A stretch of DNA of 60,016 nucleotides from Croceibacterium sp. (GTDB lineage Bacteria > Pseudomonadota > Alphaproteobacteria > Sphingomonadales > Sphingomonadaceae). The stretch lies in assembly GCA_025450635.1 (NCBI GenBank), contig JANWHA010000002.1, positions 1 to 60,016 on the forward strand, written 5' to 3'. Each line of letters starts with the position of its first letter. The first letter of the stretch is position 1. Below are positions 1 through 9,221 of this stretch, one piece after another. A model generated the notes under the pieces. That model saw only the letters and a program-made list of their open reading frames with translations, was not told where the DNA came from and made no database searches. The position numbers were made by a program, and so were the translations under genes.

Positions 1-2
1 AT

Positions 3-812
3 CACCTGGCGAGCGAGCCGCGGTTCGAGTTCATGCGCCACGACGTCTGCTTTCCGCTGTTCGTCGAAGTCGATGCGATCTTCAACCTCGCCTGCCCGGC
101 GTCTCCGGTGCACTACCAGCACGATCCGGTGCAAACCACGAAGACCAGCGTCCATGGCGCGATCAACATGCTCGGCCTCGCCAAGCGGCTCAAGGTGCCT
201 ATCTTCCAGGCATCGACGAGCGAAGTCTACGGCGATCCGAGTGTCCACCCGCAGACCGAGGGTTACTGGGGCAATGTCAATCCGATCGGCGTCCGCAGCT
301 GCTACGACGAGGGCAAGCGCTGCGCGGAAACGCTGTTCTTCGACTATCACCGTCAGGACGGGCTGGAGATCAAGGTAGCGCGCATCTTCAACACCTATGG
401 CCCGCGGATGCATATTGCCGACGGGCGGGTGATCTCGAATTTCGTGGTACAGGCGCTGAAGGGCGAGGACATCACCATTCATGGCGACGGCAAGCAGACC
501 CGATCGTTCTGCTATGTCGACGACACGATCGCTGCTTTCCTGGCGCTGATGGAGACCGGCAAGGACGTTACCGGGCCGATCAACATCGGCAATCCGAACG
601 AGGTTTCGATTCTGCAGCTGGCCGAGAGGATACTCTCCAAGATCGGCGGCAAATCGAAGGTTGTCCATCTGGCCATCCCGCAAGACGATCCCAAACAGCG
701 GCAGCCGGACATCAGCAAGGCCCGAGGCATACTAAGCTGGTCGCCGAAAGTGCAATTCGACGAAGGGCTCGACCGGACGATCGCGTACTTCCGCGAACGG
801 CTTGCCGCCTAG
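3..812 (+). CDS. UDP-glucuronate decarboxylase (UDP-xylose synthase family), 5'-truncated by window edge
   Basis: This is a short-chain dehydrogenase-type (extended SDR) nucleotide-sugar enzyme that would convert UDP-glucuronate to UDP-xylose for surface polysaccharide. The reading frame is open from the window edge, so the Rossmann glycine motif and the true start lie outside; the track's start at 33 is internal. Visible family marks are NLACPASP, the S-T-S-EVYGDP strand and the catalytic YDEGK (Tyr-x3-Lys), followed by a C-terminal sugar-binding half with RSFCYVDD. Its stop overlaps that of the convergent wecC (CTAG shared by both stops). The neighbours are other nucleotide-sugar enzymes. 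A dTDP-glucose dehydratase-like activity is the main alternative, but the CPASP and YDEGK motifs favour the UXS family. Confidence 0.88.
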   Translation, partial: HLASEPRFEFMRHDVCFPLFVEVDAIFNLACPASPVHYQHDPVQTTKTSVHGAINMLGLAKRLKVPIFQASTSEVYGDPSVHPQTEGYWGNVNPIGVRSCYDEGKRCAETLFFDYHRQDGLEIKVARIFNTYGPRMHIADGRVISNFVVQALKGEDITIHGDGKQTRSFCYVDDTIAAFLALMETGKDVTGPINIGNPNEVSILQLAERILSKIGGKSKVVHLAIPQDDPKQRQPDISKARGILSWSPKVQFDEGLDRTIAYFRERLAA

Positions 813-2113
813 CCTGCGCGTTTGAGCGTCACGACCTCGGCCTCGGCTTTCGGCTGGTCGGGCCAGATGCCGCGCGTGTCGTACACCACCTTGCCGGCCC
901 GCTCGGCGAGGGGGACCGACTTGAACACGTCGTGGTCGACCAGCACGATCAGCACGCCGCAATCTTCCAGCGCGGTGTCGATATCGATTTGCGTGGCGCC
1001 GGTACCTTCGAACTCGCGGGGCAATTCGGCGGCGTAGGGCTCGACGATGTGAATTCGCTTGCCGAAGCGCCGCGCGAGCGTCGCCGCCACCAGCCGCGCC
1101 GGGCTCTCGCGGAAATCGTCGATGTTGGCCTTGAAGGCGAGGCCCAAGCAGGCGACCTGAGCCTGCGGATGGGCCTCGACCAGCGCGCTGACGCGGGCGA
1201 TCACGTGGTGGATCTTGCCGTCGTTGACCCCGCGTGCGGTACGGATCAGCGGGGTCTGCTCCGGCGCGCCGTTGACGATGAACCATGGATCGACCGCGAT
1301 GCAGTGACCGCCGACGCCCGGCCCCGGCGAAAGGATGTTCACCCGCGGGTGCCGGTTGGCGAGGCGGATCACCTCCCACACATCGAGCCCCATCGCGTCG
1401 GCAACAATCGACAATTCGTTGGCGAAGGCGATGTTGACGTCGCGATAGGCGTTCTCGACCAGCTTGGTCATTTCAGCGCTGCGGGCATCGGTCGTGATGC
1501 AGGTGCCGCGCACGAAGCGCTTGTAGAATGCCAGCGCCTTCCGTGCGCAGCGCGGAGTCACGCCGCCAATCGAGCGGTCGTTGTTGATCAGTTCCTCCAG
1601 GATGCGGCCGGGCAGGACGCGTTCGGGACAGTAGGCGATGGCAATGTCGGGCGTGACGTCGGTAAGGCCGGGCAAGGCCAGATCGGGCCGTGCCGCGGCG
1701 ATCGCGTCGCGCATCTGCTCGGTCGTGCCGACTGGCGAGGTCGATTCGAGGACGATCGTGTCGCCCGCCTTGAGCACCTTCGCTACGCTCTCGGCGGCGG
1801 CCAGGACATAGGAAACGTCGGGCGTGTGCTGGCCGTCGGTATGGAACGGAGTGGGCACGGCGATGACGAACACGTCGGCCGGCTCGACCTCGGTTCCGGC
1901 CCGCAGCAGGCCGCGCTGGACAACGCCCTGCACCAGCCCGTCGAGATCGACTTCCTCGATGTGGATTGCGCCGCGGTTGATCGTGTCGACCACCGTCTGG
2001 CTGACGTCGACCCCGTAAACGTGCATTCCTGCCCGGGCGATGATCGCCGCGGTCGGCAGGCCGATATAGCCGAGGCCGATAACGCTGACCCGAGGAAGGA
2101 TTTCGCTCCGCAT
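809..2113 (-). CDS. wecC: UDP-N-acetyl-D-mannosaminuronic acid dehydrogenase
   Basis: 434 aa, normal for the UDP-glucose/GDP-mannose dehydrogenase superfamily. It oxidises UDP-ManNAc to UDP-ManNAcA with two NAD+. The N-terminal Rossmann motif is GLGYIGLP (residues about 13-20), followed by VPTPFHTDG, the [10 protein letters not shown] strand and [13 protein letters not shown], which carries the catalytic cysteine. The C-terminal domain carries [19 protein letters not shown] WecB-type epimerase lies about 1.1 kb away on the same strand, so the two would supply ManNAc and ManNAcA. The start is ATG with no strong Shine-Dalgarno. The divergent neighbour is a UDP-glucuronate 4-epimerase; a 10-bp palindrome GCAAATTTGC (2124-2133) lies in the shared upstream region. 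Confidence 0.9.
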   Translation of the reverse strand: MRSEILPRVSVIGLGYIGLPTAAIIARAGMHVYGVDVSQTVVDTINRGAIHIEEVDLDGLVQGVVQRGLLRAGTEVEPADVFVIAVPTPFHTDGQHTPDVSYVLAAAESVAKVLKAGDTIVLESTSPVGTTEQMRDAIAAARPDLALPGLTDVTPDIAIAYCPERVLPGRILEELINNDRSIGGVTPRCARKALAFYKRFVRGTCITTDARSAEMTKLVENAYRDVNIAFANELSIVADAMGLDVWEVIRLANRHPRVNILSPGPGVGGHCIAVDPWFIVNGAPEQTPLIRTARGVNDGKIHHVIARVSALVEAHPQAQVACLGLAFKANIDDFRESPARLVAATLARRFGKRIHIVEPYAAELPREFEGTGATQIDIDTALEDCGVLIVLVDHDVFKSVPLAERAGKVVYDTRGIWPDQPKAEAEVVTLKRAG

Positions 2114-2227
2114 TGGATTGCCCGCAAATTTGCCCGTCGGACTTGCTTACTTGGGGGAGAGTAAAGATAGCGGTAATCGACGGCCGCAAGGGAGTGGTGA
2201 CCGAACCGTGGACGAACCAGGCAGCCC

Positions 2228-3238
2228 ATGAGCAACCCGATCCTGGTGACCGGCGCGGCGGGCTTCATCGGCGCGGCCGTGGCCGAGGCGCTCCTTGCCA
2301 GAGGCGATGCCGTCATTGGCGTCGACAACTGCAACGACTATTATTCGGTCGCTCTAAAGAGGAGCCGGATCGCCAGAATCGAAGCAGCCGAGGGCGGAGC
2401 AAGATTCGATTTCCGCGAGGTGGACTTCAGCCGCCGGGACGAGCTCGAGCATGCTCTTGCCGGCGTTGACCTCAAACAAATCATCCACCTGGGCGCGCAG
2501 CCGGGGGTGCGATATTCGCTACAGAACCCCGGTGCCTATGCCCAGGCGAACCTGACCGGGCATCTCAACATTCTCGAGCTGGCGCGCGGGCGCGGGACCG
2601 AGCATCTGGTCTATGCGAGTTCGAGCTCGGTCTACGGCGGCAATGAGAAAGTCCCGTTCTCGGTTGAGGACGCGGTCGACCACCCGGTTTCGCTCTACGC
2701 CGCGACGAAGAGGGCGGACGAGCTGATGAGCGAGAGCTACGCCCATCTCTATCGGCTTCCGCAAACCGGTTTGCGGTTTTTCACCGTCTACGGACCGTGG
2801 GGCCGGCCGGACATGATGCCTTGGATCTTCACCTCGAGGATATTTCGCGGAGAACCGATCCCCGTCTTCAACCACGGCGAAATGGAGCGCGATTTCACTT
2901 ACATCGACGACATCGCCCAGGGCGTGCTTGCCGCGCTCGATCGCCCGCCTGTCGCGAGGGCCTCTGCGAACCCGGGCGGCAGCAAGGCGCCGCACGCGAT
3001 CTACAACCTGGGAAACAGCCGCCCGGAGCCCTTGCTCAAGGTCATCGCCATCGTGGAACAAGCGTGCGGCCGCAAGGCGACGTTGGAAATGCTGCCGATG
3101 CAGATGGGCGACGTGCCGCGCACGTTTGCCGACATCGCCGAGACCGAGCGCGATCTGGGCTGGCGCCCGACCACGCCGGTCGAACAAGGCTTTCCGCAAT
3201 TCGTGCGCTGGTTCGAAGAATACCACCGCCTCGCCTGA
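2228..3238 (+). CDS. UDP-glucuronate 4-epimerase-like NAD-dependent epimerase
   Basis: 336 aa extended SDR. It has the N-terminal NAD-binding motif TGAAGFIGAAVAEAL, the strand HLGAQPGVRYS, the active-site serines in YASSSSVYG, and Tyr-x3-Lys in YAATKRADE. GLRFFTVYGPWGRPDMM and ERDFTYIDDI are typical of the UDP-glucuronate 4-epimerase (CapI/LspL) group, which makes UDP-galacturonate. It diverges from wecC and converges with wecB (6-nt gap). With the UXS gene and wecBC it forms a nucleotide-sugar supply set; no glycosyltransferase or polymerase is inside the window. Exact sugar specificity is inferred from family motifs. Confidence 0.85.
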   Translation: MSNPILVTGAAGFIGAAVAEALLARGDAVIGVDNCNDYYSVALKRSRIARIEAAEGGARFDFREVDFSRRDELEHALAGVDLKQIIHLGAQPGVRYSLQNPGAYAQANLTGHLNILELARGRGTEHLVYASSSSVYGGNEKVPFSVEDAVDHPVSLYAATKRADELMSESYAHLYRLPQTGLRFFTVYGPWGRPDMMPWIFTSRIFRGEPIPVFNHGEMERDFTYIDDIAQGVLAALDRPPVARASANPGGSKAPHAIYNLGNSRPEPLLKVIAIVEQACGRKATLEMLPMQMGDVPRTFADIAETERDLGWRPTTPVEQGFPQFVRWFEEYHRLA

Positions 3239-3244
3239 GGCTCT

Positions 3245-4366
3245 TCACTGGCCGAGCAACTCCGCGATCCTCCCGGCGCTTCGGCCGTCGCCGAACGGAT
3301 TGTGCGCGCGGGCCATGGCGGCATAGGCGGCTTCGTCGTCGAGCAGCCGCTCGGTCTCGGCGACAATCAGGTCGGCGTCGGTTCCGACGAGCTTGGCCGT
3401 GCCGGCGGCGACACCCTCCGGGCGCTCGGTCGCTTCGCGCATCACCAGCACCGGCTTGCCGAGCGCCGGCGCTTCTTCCTGCACCCCTCCGCTGTCGGTC
3501 AGCATCAGCGCGCAGATCCCCAGCAGGCGGGCGAAGTGGGGGTAATCCAGCGGCTCGATCAGCGCGACGTTGTCGAGTCCGCCGAGCCGCTCAGTCATCA
3601 CCGAGCGCACGTTCGGATTGAGGTGGACCGGGAAGATCATCGCCACGTCACCGCGCGTGGCCAGGCGCCGAATCGCCTCCGCGATGGCTTCCATTCCCGG
3701 TCCGAAGTTTTCGCGCCGGTGGCTGGTGATACCGACGATGCGCTTGCCGGCAAAGCGTCCCTCAAGCTCGGCGAGCCCGGCGGCCAGTTCGGGACGTTCG
3801 GCGATCCGGGCGGTGATCCAGTGCAGGGCGTCGATCACCGTGTTGCCGGTGACGTGGATCGTGCCGGGGGCAACGTTTTCGCGCCGCAATGCCTCGGCGG
3901 CGGTCTCTGTCGGCGCGCAATGGAGCCTGGCGATGGTGCCGATGACCTTCCGGTTGACTTCCTCGGGCCAAGGATGGTGGATGTTGCCGCTTCGCAGCCC
4001 GGCCTCGACGTGAGCGACGGGGATCTTGCGGTAATAGGCGGCGATGGCGGCGGTCATCGCGGTGGCGGTGTCGCCCTGCACGACGACCCAGTCAGGCTTC
4101 TCCTCGTCCATCACTTGGCCGAGGCCGGTGAGAAGGCCGGCCGTGAGCGCATCGAGCGTCTGGTCGGGCTGCATCAGGTCGAGGTCGTGATCGGGCGTGA
4201 TGCCGGCGATCGCGAGGACCTGGTCGAGCATCGCCCGGTGCTGGGCACTGACGCACACTCGGCTGTCGAACCGCTCGTCCGCTTCAAGCGCGTGGACGAG
4301 CGGGAACAGCTTGATCGCTTCCGGGCGAGTGCCGAAGACGGTCAGGATGCGCTTGCGGCCGCTCAT
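3245..4366 (-). CDS. wecB: UDP-N-acetylglucosamine 2-epimerase (non-hydrolysing)
   Basis: 373 aa, full length for the WecB/MnaA family, GT-B-like fold. It interconverts UDP-GlcNAc and UDP-ManNAc in the cytoplasm. Hallmarks are VFGTRPEAIKLFPLV at the N-terminus, VQGDTATAM, HVEAGLRSGN, the P-WPEEVNR-like stretch, TGNTVIDAL, TSHRRENFG and LTDSGGVQEEAPALGKPVLVMR with ERPEGV. The ATG start is the first in frame. Its product feeds WecC encoded nearby. It is read toward the 4-epimerase gene from the opposite strand, with almost no space for a terminator. Confidence 0.93.
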   Translation of the reverse strand: MSGRKRILTVFGTRPEAIKLFPLVHALEADERFDSRVCVSAQHRAMLDQVLAIAGITPDHDLDLMQPDQTLDALTAGLLTGLGQVMDEEKPDWVVVQGDTATAMTAAIAAYYRKIPVAHVEAGLRSGNIHHPWPEEVNRKVIGTIARLHCAPTETAAEALRRENVAPGTIHVTGNTVIDALHWITARIAERPELAAGLAELEGRFAGKRIVGITSHRRENFGPGMEAIAEAIRRLATRGDVAMIFPVHLNPNVRSVMTERLGGLDNVALIEPLDYPHFARLLGICALMLTDSGGVQEEAPALGKPVLVMREATERPEGVAAGTAKLVGTDADLIVAETERLLDDEAAYAAMARAHNPFGDGRSAGRIAELLGQ

Positions 4367-4409
4367 GCGCGCGGCCTAGCCGATTTTTCTTAATCGCGCG
4401 CTTACGCCG

Positions 4410-5006
4410 TTACGGCTGCTTCGCCTGCGGTTGGGGCTGCCCTTGGGCTTCCTGGTCGGCAATGGCCTGCTCTGCCCGGGCAGCCGCTTCGGCGGGCGCG
4501 ACGCCCTGGGCCTCGAGGCGCTTTTGCTCCTTCTCGATCGCTTCGACGCGCGTCTGGGTGGCGGCGGCGCTCTCGTCGATCTTCGCCAGCCGCTCCTGGC
4601 GCGCCTTGGCGATCAGCTCGGCAAAACGGATGCTGCTGGAATTGGCCTTTTCCGCATAGGCCGCCGCGATCATCTTCTCGGTACAGCCGAATTCCCCTCC
4701 CGCGCCCACCGGCGTGCACGACAGCGGGCCGAAATTGCCGACCGCCTCGAAGGACTTCACCTTGTTGGCCCACGAGGTGTTTTCAGGGCCGCTGACCTCG
4801 CGCAAGTCCTCCGGGATGCGATAGCGCTCGTTTTCGTCGAGACGGGCACAAACGGTTATTTGGTTGTCGGTCGAGGGCGGGCACTTGTCGTTGCCGTAGA
4901 TGATCAGCTGGTTGACCTTGGGCTCGTCGGCGCCTTGCGCGGCGGCGGGAGAGGGGGCCAGCGCGACGGCCAGCGCGACGAAAGGGAAGGCAGCGAGGCG
5001 TTTCAT
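4410..5006 (-). CDS. exported protein of unknown function, Sphingomonad-type
   Basis: 198 aa from the ATG at 5006, chosen because it begins a clean signal peptide (MKRLAAFPFVALAVALAPSP, then AAAQ) and follows an AAGGAAAA Shine-Dalgarno; the track's longer start adds 47 implausible residues. The mature part has the pair CPPS...ITVCARLDENERYRIPEDLR and a second cysteine pair (LSCTPVG, FGCTEK), suggesting disulfides. The C-terminus is a long alanine/glutamate/glutamine-rich helix, probably coiled coil (QERLAKIDESAAATQTRVEAI). Function is unknown; location is likely periplasmic. It lies downstream of coq7 on the same strand, separated by about 100 nt. Confidence 0.7.
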   Translation of the reverse strand: MKRLAAFPFVALAVALAPSPAAAQGADEPKVNQLIIYGNDKCPPSTDNQITVCARLDENERYRIPEDLREVSGPENTSWANKVKSFEAVGNFGPLSCTPVGAGGEFGCTEKMIAAAYAEKANSSSIRFAELIAKARQERLAKIDESAAATQTRVEAIEKEQKRLEAQGVAPAEAAARAEQAIADQEAQGQPQPQAKQP

Positions 5007-5110
5007 CGTCTTTTCCTTCGGTGCGATAACCCGCGTGCGGGCCAGGGCAGATGAAGTCTTCGTCAAGTGAACCATTAGTGAAGCGCTTTGCGCTCCTGCC
5101 TTGTTCCGCG

Positions 5111-5629
5111 TCAAATCCTCTCTGCGAGGCGGATCGCCGCACGGCATCCGAGGCGGATCGCCGCCGAGAGCAGCGGGTACCCCGGCGCGCGCTCCGCCCC
5201 GGCGGCGATCGCGGCATCGCGGTGGGCGCGCTCGTCGCCACGGAACTCGGCAATCATGCCGGCGAGTTCGGGATCGTCGCCGGCGTGTTCGAGCTCGTCG
5301 AGCTGGCGGGTATAGTGACGGTCAATCTCCTCCTCCACCGCCGCAGTGCACGCCATCGCCGCTTCCGGCCCGAGCAAGGCAGTCGCCGCGCCGAGCGCGT
5401 AGCCCGCGGCGGACCAGAACGGCTGCAAGACCGTCGGCCGTGTCCCGCGCCGGGCGACCAGAGAGTTGAACTTCGCCAGATGGGCCGCTTCCTGCTCGGC
5501 CATGCCGCGGATTTCCGGCGATTGCGGCCCACGATCGCCCATCACCGCGAGCTGCCCGGCATAAATCCGCGTCGCACCGTACTCGCCGGCCTGATCGACC
5601 CGGATCATCCGCGAGCGGTCGGAGGCCAT
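5111..5629 (-). CDS. coq7: demethoxyubiquinone hydroxylase
   Basis: 172 aa from ATG 5629 (AAGGA Shine-Dalgarno); the track's start at 5974 merely reads through dsbB in another frame. It belongs to the Coq7/CLK-1 di-iron hydroxylase family, which adds the C-6 hydroxyl in ubiquinone synthesis at the membrane. Visible are MIRVDQAGEYGATRIYAGQ, the iron-ligand helix MAEQEAAH, a second ligand set AVEEEIDRHY and the final FRGDERAHRD. The gene overlaps the 3' end of dsbB by 25 nt. The pairing is notable because DsbB passes electrons to the quinone that Coq7 helps to make. Confidence 0.92.
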   Translation of the reverse strand: MASDRSRMIRVDQAGEYGATRIYAGQLAVMGDRGPQSPEIRGMAEQEAAHLAKFNSLVARRGTRPTVLQPFWSAAGYALGAATALLGPEAAMACTAAVEEEIDRHYTRQLDELEHAGDDPELAGMIAEFRGDERAHRDAAIAAGAERAPGYPLLSAAIRLGCRAAIRLAERI

Positions 5630-6084
5630 GTCGATTTCCTTGCAAGGAGGATGAAGATGACGATCGCCGCCGTCGTCGAAATCAGGAAGTTGAACCCGGC
5701 GAGCGAGATCCCGAACAACGTCCACTGCGGCTGGTCGCAACGGATCAGCGGGGCGTTCATGATGTCCGCCAGCGAGTGACCCGACGATGTGCTGCTGCAG
5801 GTGGTGAGACCTTCCCACCAGTGATATTCGACTCCGGCGTGGTAGGCGCCGAGCAGCCCGGCGACGAGGATGGCGATCCCCGCAAGAGCCACCCACAGAC
5901 GCTTCGGCGGCACCACCGTGGAAATCAGCGCCAGCGCCAGGGCGACGAAATGCGCATAGCGCTGCCACCAGCACATCTCACACGGAAACAGGCCGAAGGC
6001 GTATTGGCCAACGTATGCCCCGCCCAGCAGCAGAGCCGGGATCGCGATGGCAAGCAGCTGGGCCGACCTGGCCAGAGGGCTCAT
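5605..6084 (-). CDS. dsbB: disulfide bond formation protein DsbB
   Basis: About 159 aa. A polytopic inner-membrane quinone oxidoreductase that reoxidises DsbA. Four hydrophobic segments are visible. The first periplasmic loop has the redox CxxC in FPCEMCWWQRYAHF. The second loop has a distant Cys pair (TTCSS ... LIRCDQP). GTG at 6090 is also possible; ATG at 6084 is preferred because it begins MSPLARSAQ, but no strong Shine-Dalgarno decides it. It sits 10 nt after the CtpA stop and overlaps coq7, so translation is probably coupled. No dsbA is in the window. Confidence 0.92.
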   Translation of the reverse strand: MSPLARSAQLLAIAIPALLLGGAYVGQYAFGLFPCEMCWWQRYAHFVALALALISTVVPPKRLWVALAGIAILVAGLLGAYHAGVEYHWWEGLTTCSSTSSGHSLADIMNAPLIRCDQPQWTLFGISLAGFNFLISTTAAIVIFILLARKSTWPPTARG

Positions 6085-6094
6085 TGGCACAGCC

Positions 6095-7429
6095 TCAGCG
6101 CTGCGCGGTCTGGATGCGCGCGGTGTGCTCGAGCGTCTCGATCGCGTAATGCAGCTGGAAATCGTCGATCCCCTGCTTCTTCAGCTGGTCGGCGGTCTCG
6201 GTGAAGCGCGGATCGTTCTTGGTGTCGCTTTCGAGATCGTCGTCCTTCAGCGCCGCCTCATTGACGAGGTGGCGCTTCAGATCGCTTTCGCGATAGGCGT
6301 ATTTGGCGCGCAAGGCCTCGTCGGGATCGCTCAGCTGGGGCACGCGGATGTCGGGCACGATCCCGCCTTCCTGAACCGATCGGCCCGACGGGGTGTAATA
6401 GCGCGCGGTCGTCAGCTTCAGGGCGCTGTCCTTGGTCAGCGGCAGCAGCGACTGCACACTGCCCTTGCCGAAGCTGCGCTCACCCATGATCAACGCACGG
6501 TGCTGGTCCTGCAGAGCCCCGGCGACGATCTCGCTGGCCGACGCGGTGCCTTGGTCGATCAGGACGATGATCGGCGTGCCCGCCGCCACGTCGCCCGGAT
6601 AGACGCTTTCGGCATCGTAATAGATGGTATCGTCGCGGTTGCGGCCGCGCTGGGAGACAATCTGGCCCTGGGTCAGGAACAGGTCCGACAGAGCCACCGC
6701 CTCGTCGAGCGAGCCGCCCGGATTGCTGCGCAAATCGAGCACGATGCCGGCGAGCCGGCCGCCGGCCTTGGCCCTGACCGACTTCACCGCCGCAAGCACG
6801 TCCTTGCCGACGTCCTTGCTGAATTCGTTGACGCTGATGTAGCCGATGTTGCCGCTCTTCAGCTCCGACGTCACCGGCTGAAGCTGGATGAGGCCGCGCT
6901 TGACCGTCACGTCGAACGGCTGGTCGCGCCCTTCGCGCACGATCGACAGGCGCACGCTGCTGCCGGCCGGGCCGCGCATCTGCTCGACCGCGTCGTCGAT
7001 GTCGGTGCCGTAGATCAGTTTGCCGTTGACGTGAGTGATGTAATCGCCGGCCTTGATGCCCGCCGCCTCCGCCGGGCTGCCCTTGAACGGTGACACGACC
7101 TTGACCGCGCCCTCGTCCATCTGCACCGAGATGCCGAGGCCCTGGTAATTGCCGTCGATCATCGTCGTCAGCCGCTGGTAGCTGGCGCCCTCGAGGTAAT
7201 CCGAGTGCGGATCGAGCGCGGCGAGCATACCGTCGATGGCGCCCTTGATAAGCGTGTGATCGTCGACCGGCTCGACATAGTCGGCCTTGATCCGCTCGTA
7301 GACGCCGAAGAACTTGGCGAATTCCGGCGACAGGCGGCTGTCGACCTGGGCATATCCTGCGGTCGTCGCGGGCAGCAGCGCGACCGAGGTCAGCAGGGCG
7401 AGCGCGCGCAGATGGGGGGCGTATTTCAT
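6095..7429 (-). CDS. ctpA: S41 family C-terminal processing peptidase
   Basis: 444 aa periplasmic serine protease. An N-terminal signal peptide ends near ATTAGYAQ. A PDZ domain follows (about residues 85-170, with GLGISVQMDEGAVKVVSP and AGIKAGDYITHVNG), then the tail-specific protease core. The catalytic Ser/Lys dyad is visible as GTASASEIVAGAL and FGKGSVQSLLPL, and VLDLRSNPGG is the typical core strand. The C-terminal extension is acidic and lysine-rich (DLESDTKNDPRF). The next gene upstream is EnvC-like, a pairing common in proteobacteria and linked to cell-wall remodelling. Substrates cannot be deduced. Confidence 0.93.
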   Translation of the reverse strand: MKYAPHLRALALLTSVALLPATTAGYAQVDSRLSPEFAKFFGVYERIKADYVEPVDDHTLIKGAIDGMLAALDPHSDYLEGASYQRLTTMIDGNYQGLGISVQMDEGAVKVVSPFKGSPAEAAGIKAGDYITHVNGKLIYGTDIDDAVEQMRGPAGSSVRLSIVREGRDQPFDVTVKRGLIQLQPVTSELKSGNIGYISVNEFSKDVGKDVLAAVKSVRAKAGGRLAGIVLDLRSNPGGSLDEAVALSDLFLTQGQIVSQRGRNRDDTIYYDAESVYPGDVAAGTPIIVLIDQGTASASEIVAGALQDQHRALIMGERSFGKGSVQSLLPLTKDSALKLTTARYYTPSGRSVQEGGIVPDIRVPQLSDPDEALRAKYAYRESDLKRHLVNEAALKDDDLESDTKNDPRFTETADQLKKQGIDDFQLHYAIETLEHTARIQTAQR

Positions 7430-7494
7430 CGCGAGAATCCTTGGTTTCGGCGCCGTTTTATCGCGTGGGGGCAGTTAACGCCAGATGAGGCTGA

Positions 7495-8706
7495 TCAGCG
7501 CAGATATTGCAGTGGGTTGACTGGCTCGCCTGCCCGCCTCAGCTCGAGCGAGATGGTTGGCTGGCCCTGGCCGGCAACGCCGAGCGGGCTGCCGCCGACC
7601 AGGTTGTCGCCGACGCGGATGTCGAGCCGCGCGAGCCCGGTGATCAGGCTGGTCCACCCACCCTCGTGGTCAATGATGACAATCCGGCCATATCCACGAT
7701 AGGGGCCGGCGAAAACCACGCGCCCGGCGGCGGGGGAGACCACCTCGGCGCCCGGTTGCGGTGCCAGCGTGACGCCGTGGCTGTTGCCAGTCTCCTCGGC
7801 CGCGCCGAACCCGGCGACCGTGCGTCCAGCTACTGGCAGCAGGTAGGGCGCCGGCGACGGCCCCACGGCACTCGTTTGCCCCGGGGCGACCGGGGGGGCT
7901 GTGGCCAGTTCCGCATCTTCCGGCCGCGCCGGGCGCAGGACCGGACCCGACAGGGCCGCCAGGCGCCGCCCCACTTGGTCGGCGCGATCCAGCGCGCCGA
8001 CCAGCGAATCGAGATCGCGCGCCTGCTCGGCCAGCGCCAGCGCGTGTTCCGATTCGCGCGCCGCGTTGCCGCCGGCCTCACGCGAGGCGAGCTGCTGGCG
8101 GGCTTCGATCCCGGCGAGCTCCTGCTGGCGGCGCGTCAAGTTGTTCGTTTGGTCGCGCAGCGAAGCGGCGAGCTGCGTCGCTTCGGCTCGCAACTGGCGG
8201 CTCCGGGCGAGCAGGCTGCGCAGCCCGGCCGTGCGTGCGCGGACGATCGGGACCGCGCTCGCCAGCAGCGCGCGGGTGTAGACCATCTCCTTGACCGAGC
8301 CCGGCTGCAGCACCGACAGCGCCAGCGGCCGGCGGGAAAACTGCTGCAGCGCGGCGGTGAGGCGCACGAGCGGCTCCTGCTCCACGCCCAGTTGCGCGCG
8401 CAGAGTCGCCCGCTCGCCGTCGACGATCGAGATGCGCGCCAGGGCGGCGGCCCTGCCCGCTTCGGCCTGCTGGATTCCGGCCGCGACGGCCGCCGCCTCG
8501 CGCGCGGTCTTATCGGCCGCGTTGGCCGCCTGCGCGGCCTCGGCCTGCAATCGGCTGCTGCGCGCTTCCGCCGTCCGTTGCTCGGCAAGCGCTTCGCGCA
8601 GCGCTTCCCGCGTCTTGTCGGGGTCCTGGAAAGGTCCGGCTTGCCACGCGCCGGCCCCCGAACCGCCGAGGACCAGAACGGTAAAGAGAAGGAGCGCGCG
8701 CTTCAC
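7495..8706 (-). CDS. envC: EnvC-like murein hydrolase activator with degenerate LytM domain
   Basis: About 403 aa from GTG 8706, chosen because it begins a signal peptide (VKRALLLFTVLVLGGSGAGA) four nucleotides after the rlmH stop; the track's TTG at 8742 lies inside rlmH. Two coiled-coil blocks, rich in Ala/Arg/Gln, occupy roughly residues 30-260. The C-terminal LytM/M23 domain (about 300-403) lacks zinc ligands: where active enzymes have H-x3-D it reads SHGVTLA, and the H-x-H strand is replaced by PTISLELR. This matches EnvC, which activates amidases rather than cutting peptidoglycan. It would act in the periplasm at the division site. It is co-directional with rlmH and ctpA. Confidence 0.87.
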   Translation of the reverse strand: MKRALLLFTVLVLGGSGAGAWQAGPFQDPDKTREALREALAEQRTAEARSSRLQAEAAQAANAADKTAREAAAVAAGIQQAEAGRAAALARISIVDGERATLRAQLGVEQEPLVRLTAALQQFSRRPLALSVLQPGSVKEMVYTRALLASAVPIVRARTAGLRSLLARSRQLRAEATQLAASLRDQTNNLTRRQQELAGIEARQQLASREAGGNAARESEHALALAEQARDLDSLVGALDRADQVGRRLAALSGPVLRPARPEDAELATAPPVAPGQTSAVGPSPAPYLLPVAGRTVAGFGAAEETGNSHGVTLAPQPGAEVVSPAAGRVVFAGPYRGYGRIVIIDHEGGWTSLITGLARLDIRVGDNLVGGSPLGVAGQGQPTISLELRRAGEPVNPLQYLR

Positions 8707-8710
8707 CCGC

Positions 8711-9133
8711 CTAACCTGCCCGATGATAGGGATGGCCGGCAAGGATGCTGGTTGCGCGGAACAGCTGTTCCATCAGCATGGCTCGCACCAGCAGATGCGG
8801 CCAGGTCGCGGCGCCGAAAGCGATCAGCACGTCGGCTTCGTCCCGCTCGGCCTGGCCGTGGCCATCGGCGGCCCCAATGATGAAGCGCACTTCGCGAATG
8901 CCGCCGTCGCGCCAGGCTTCCAGTTGACGGGCGAGTTCTTCCGAGCCCAGGTTCCTCCCGCGCTCATCGAGCAGCGCGGTGCGAAAGGGTGTTTGCGGCT
9001 CGGGGACACGCCCGCCGCTTTCGGCAAGCTCGGTCAGCTTGAGCGGCCATGGAATGCGCTTGGCGTAACGCTCGACCAACTCGGCCTCGGGCGAGCGGGC
9101 GATCTTTCCGCGGGCGATGACGTGGAGCAGCAT
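8711..9133 (-). CDS. rlmH: 23S rRNA (pseudouridine1915-N3)-methyltransferase
   Basis: 140 aa, close to the usual RlmH length (about 155). SPOUT-class methyltransferase acting on assembled 70S ribosomes. Diagnostic regions are ARGKIARSPEAELVERYAKR near the N-terminus, LLDERGRNLGSEELARQL, the SAM-binding knot FIIGAADGHG and the C-terminal LVRAMLMEQLFRATSILAGHPYHR. The gene lies between rsfS and envC; rsfS-rlmH-envC is a recurrent order in alphaproteobacteria. ATG 9133 starts the protein; the nearest purine-rich stretch is almost adjacent to it. Confidence 0.95.
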   Translation of the reverse strand: MLLHVIARGKIARSPEAELVERYAKRIPWPLKLTELAESGGRVPEPQTPFRTALLDERGRNLGSEELARQLEAWRDGGIREVRFIIGAADGHGQAERDEADVLIAFGAATWPHLLVRAMLMEQLFRATSILAGHPYHRAG

Positions 9134-9160
9134 CCTTCTTGTCTAGCCTCAAGCGCCGGC

Positions 9161-9178
9161 GCGGGCCATCCGGCCCGC
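9161..9178 (-). other. GC-rich hairpin between rsfS and rlmH
   Basis: A perfect 7-bp stem with 4-nt loop (GCGGGCC-ATCC-GGCCCGC) sits in the 88-nt gap between the rsfS stop and the rlmH start. There is no T-tract on the minus strand, so it is not a convincing intrinsic terminator. It may be a processing or attenuation element, or simply GC-rich chance structure. Confidence 0.35.
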
Positions 9179-9221
9179 TTGGCTCCCGGCCTAACGGCCG
9201 CCGGCGTGTGAGGCCAAGAAA

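Noticed and set aside
932-2164. 410-aa plus-strand ORF opposite wecC
   Set aside because: Shadow; wecC on the minus strand has intact Rossmann and catalytic motifs.
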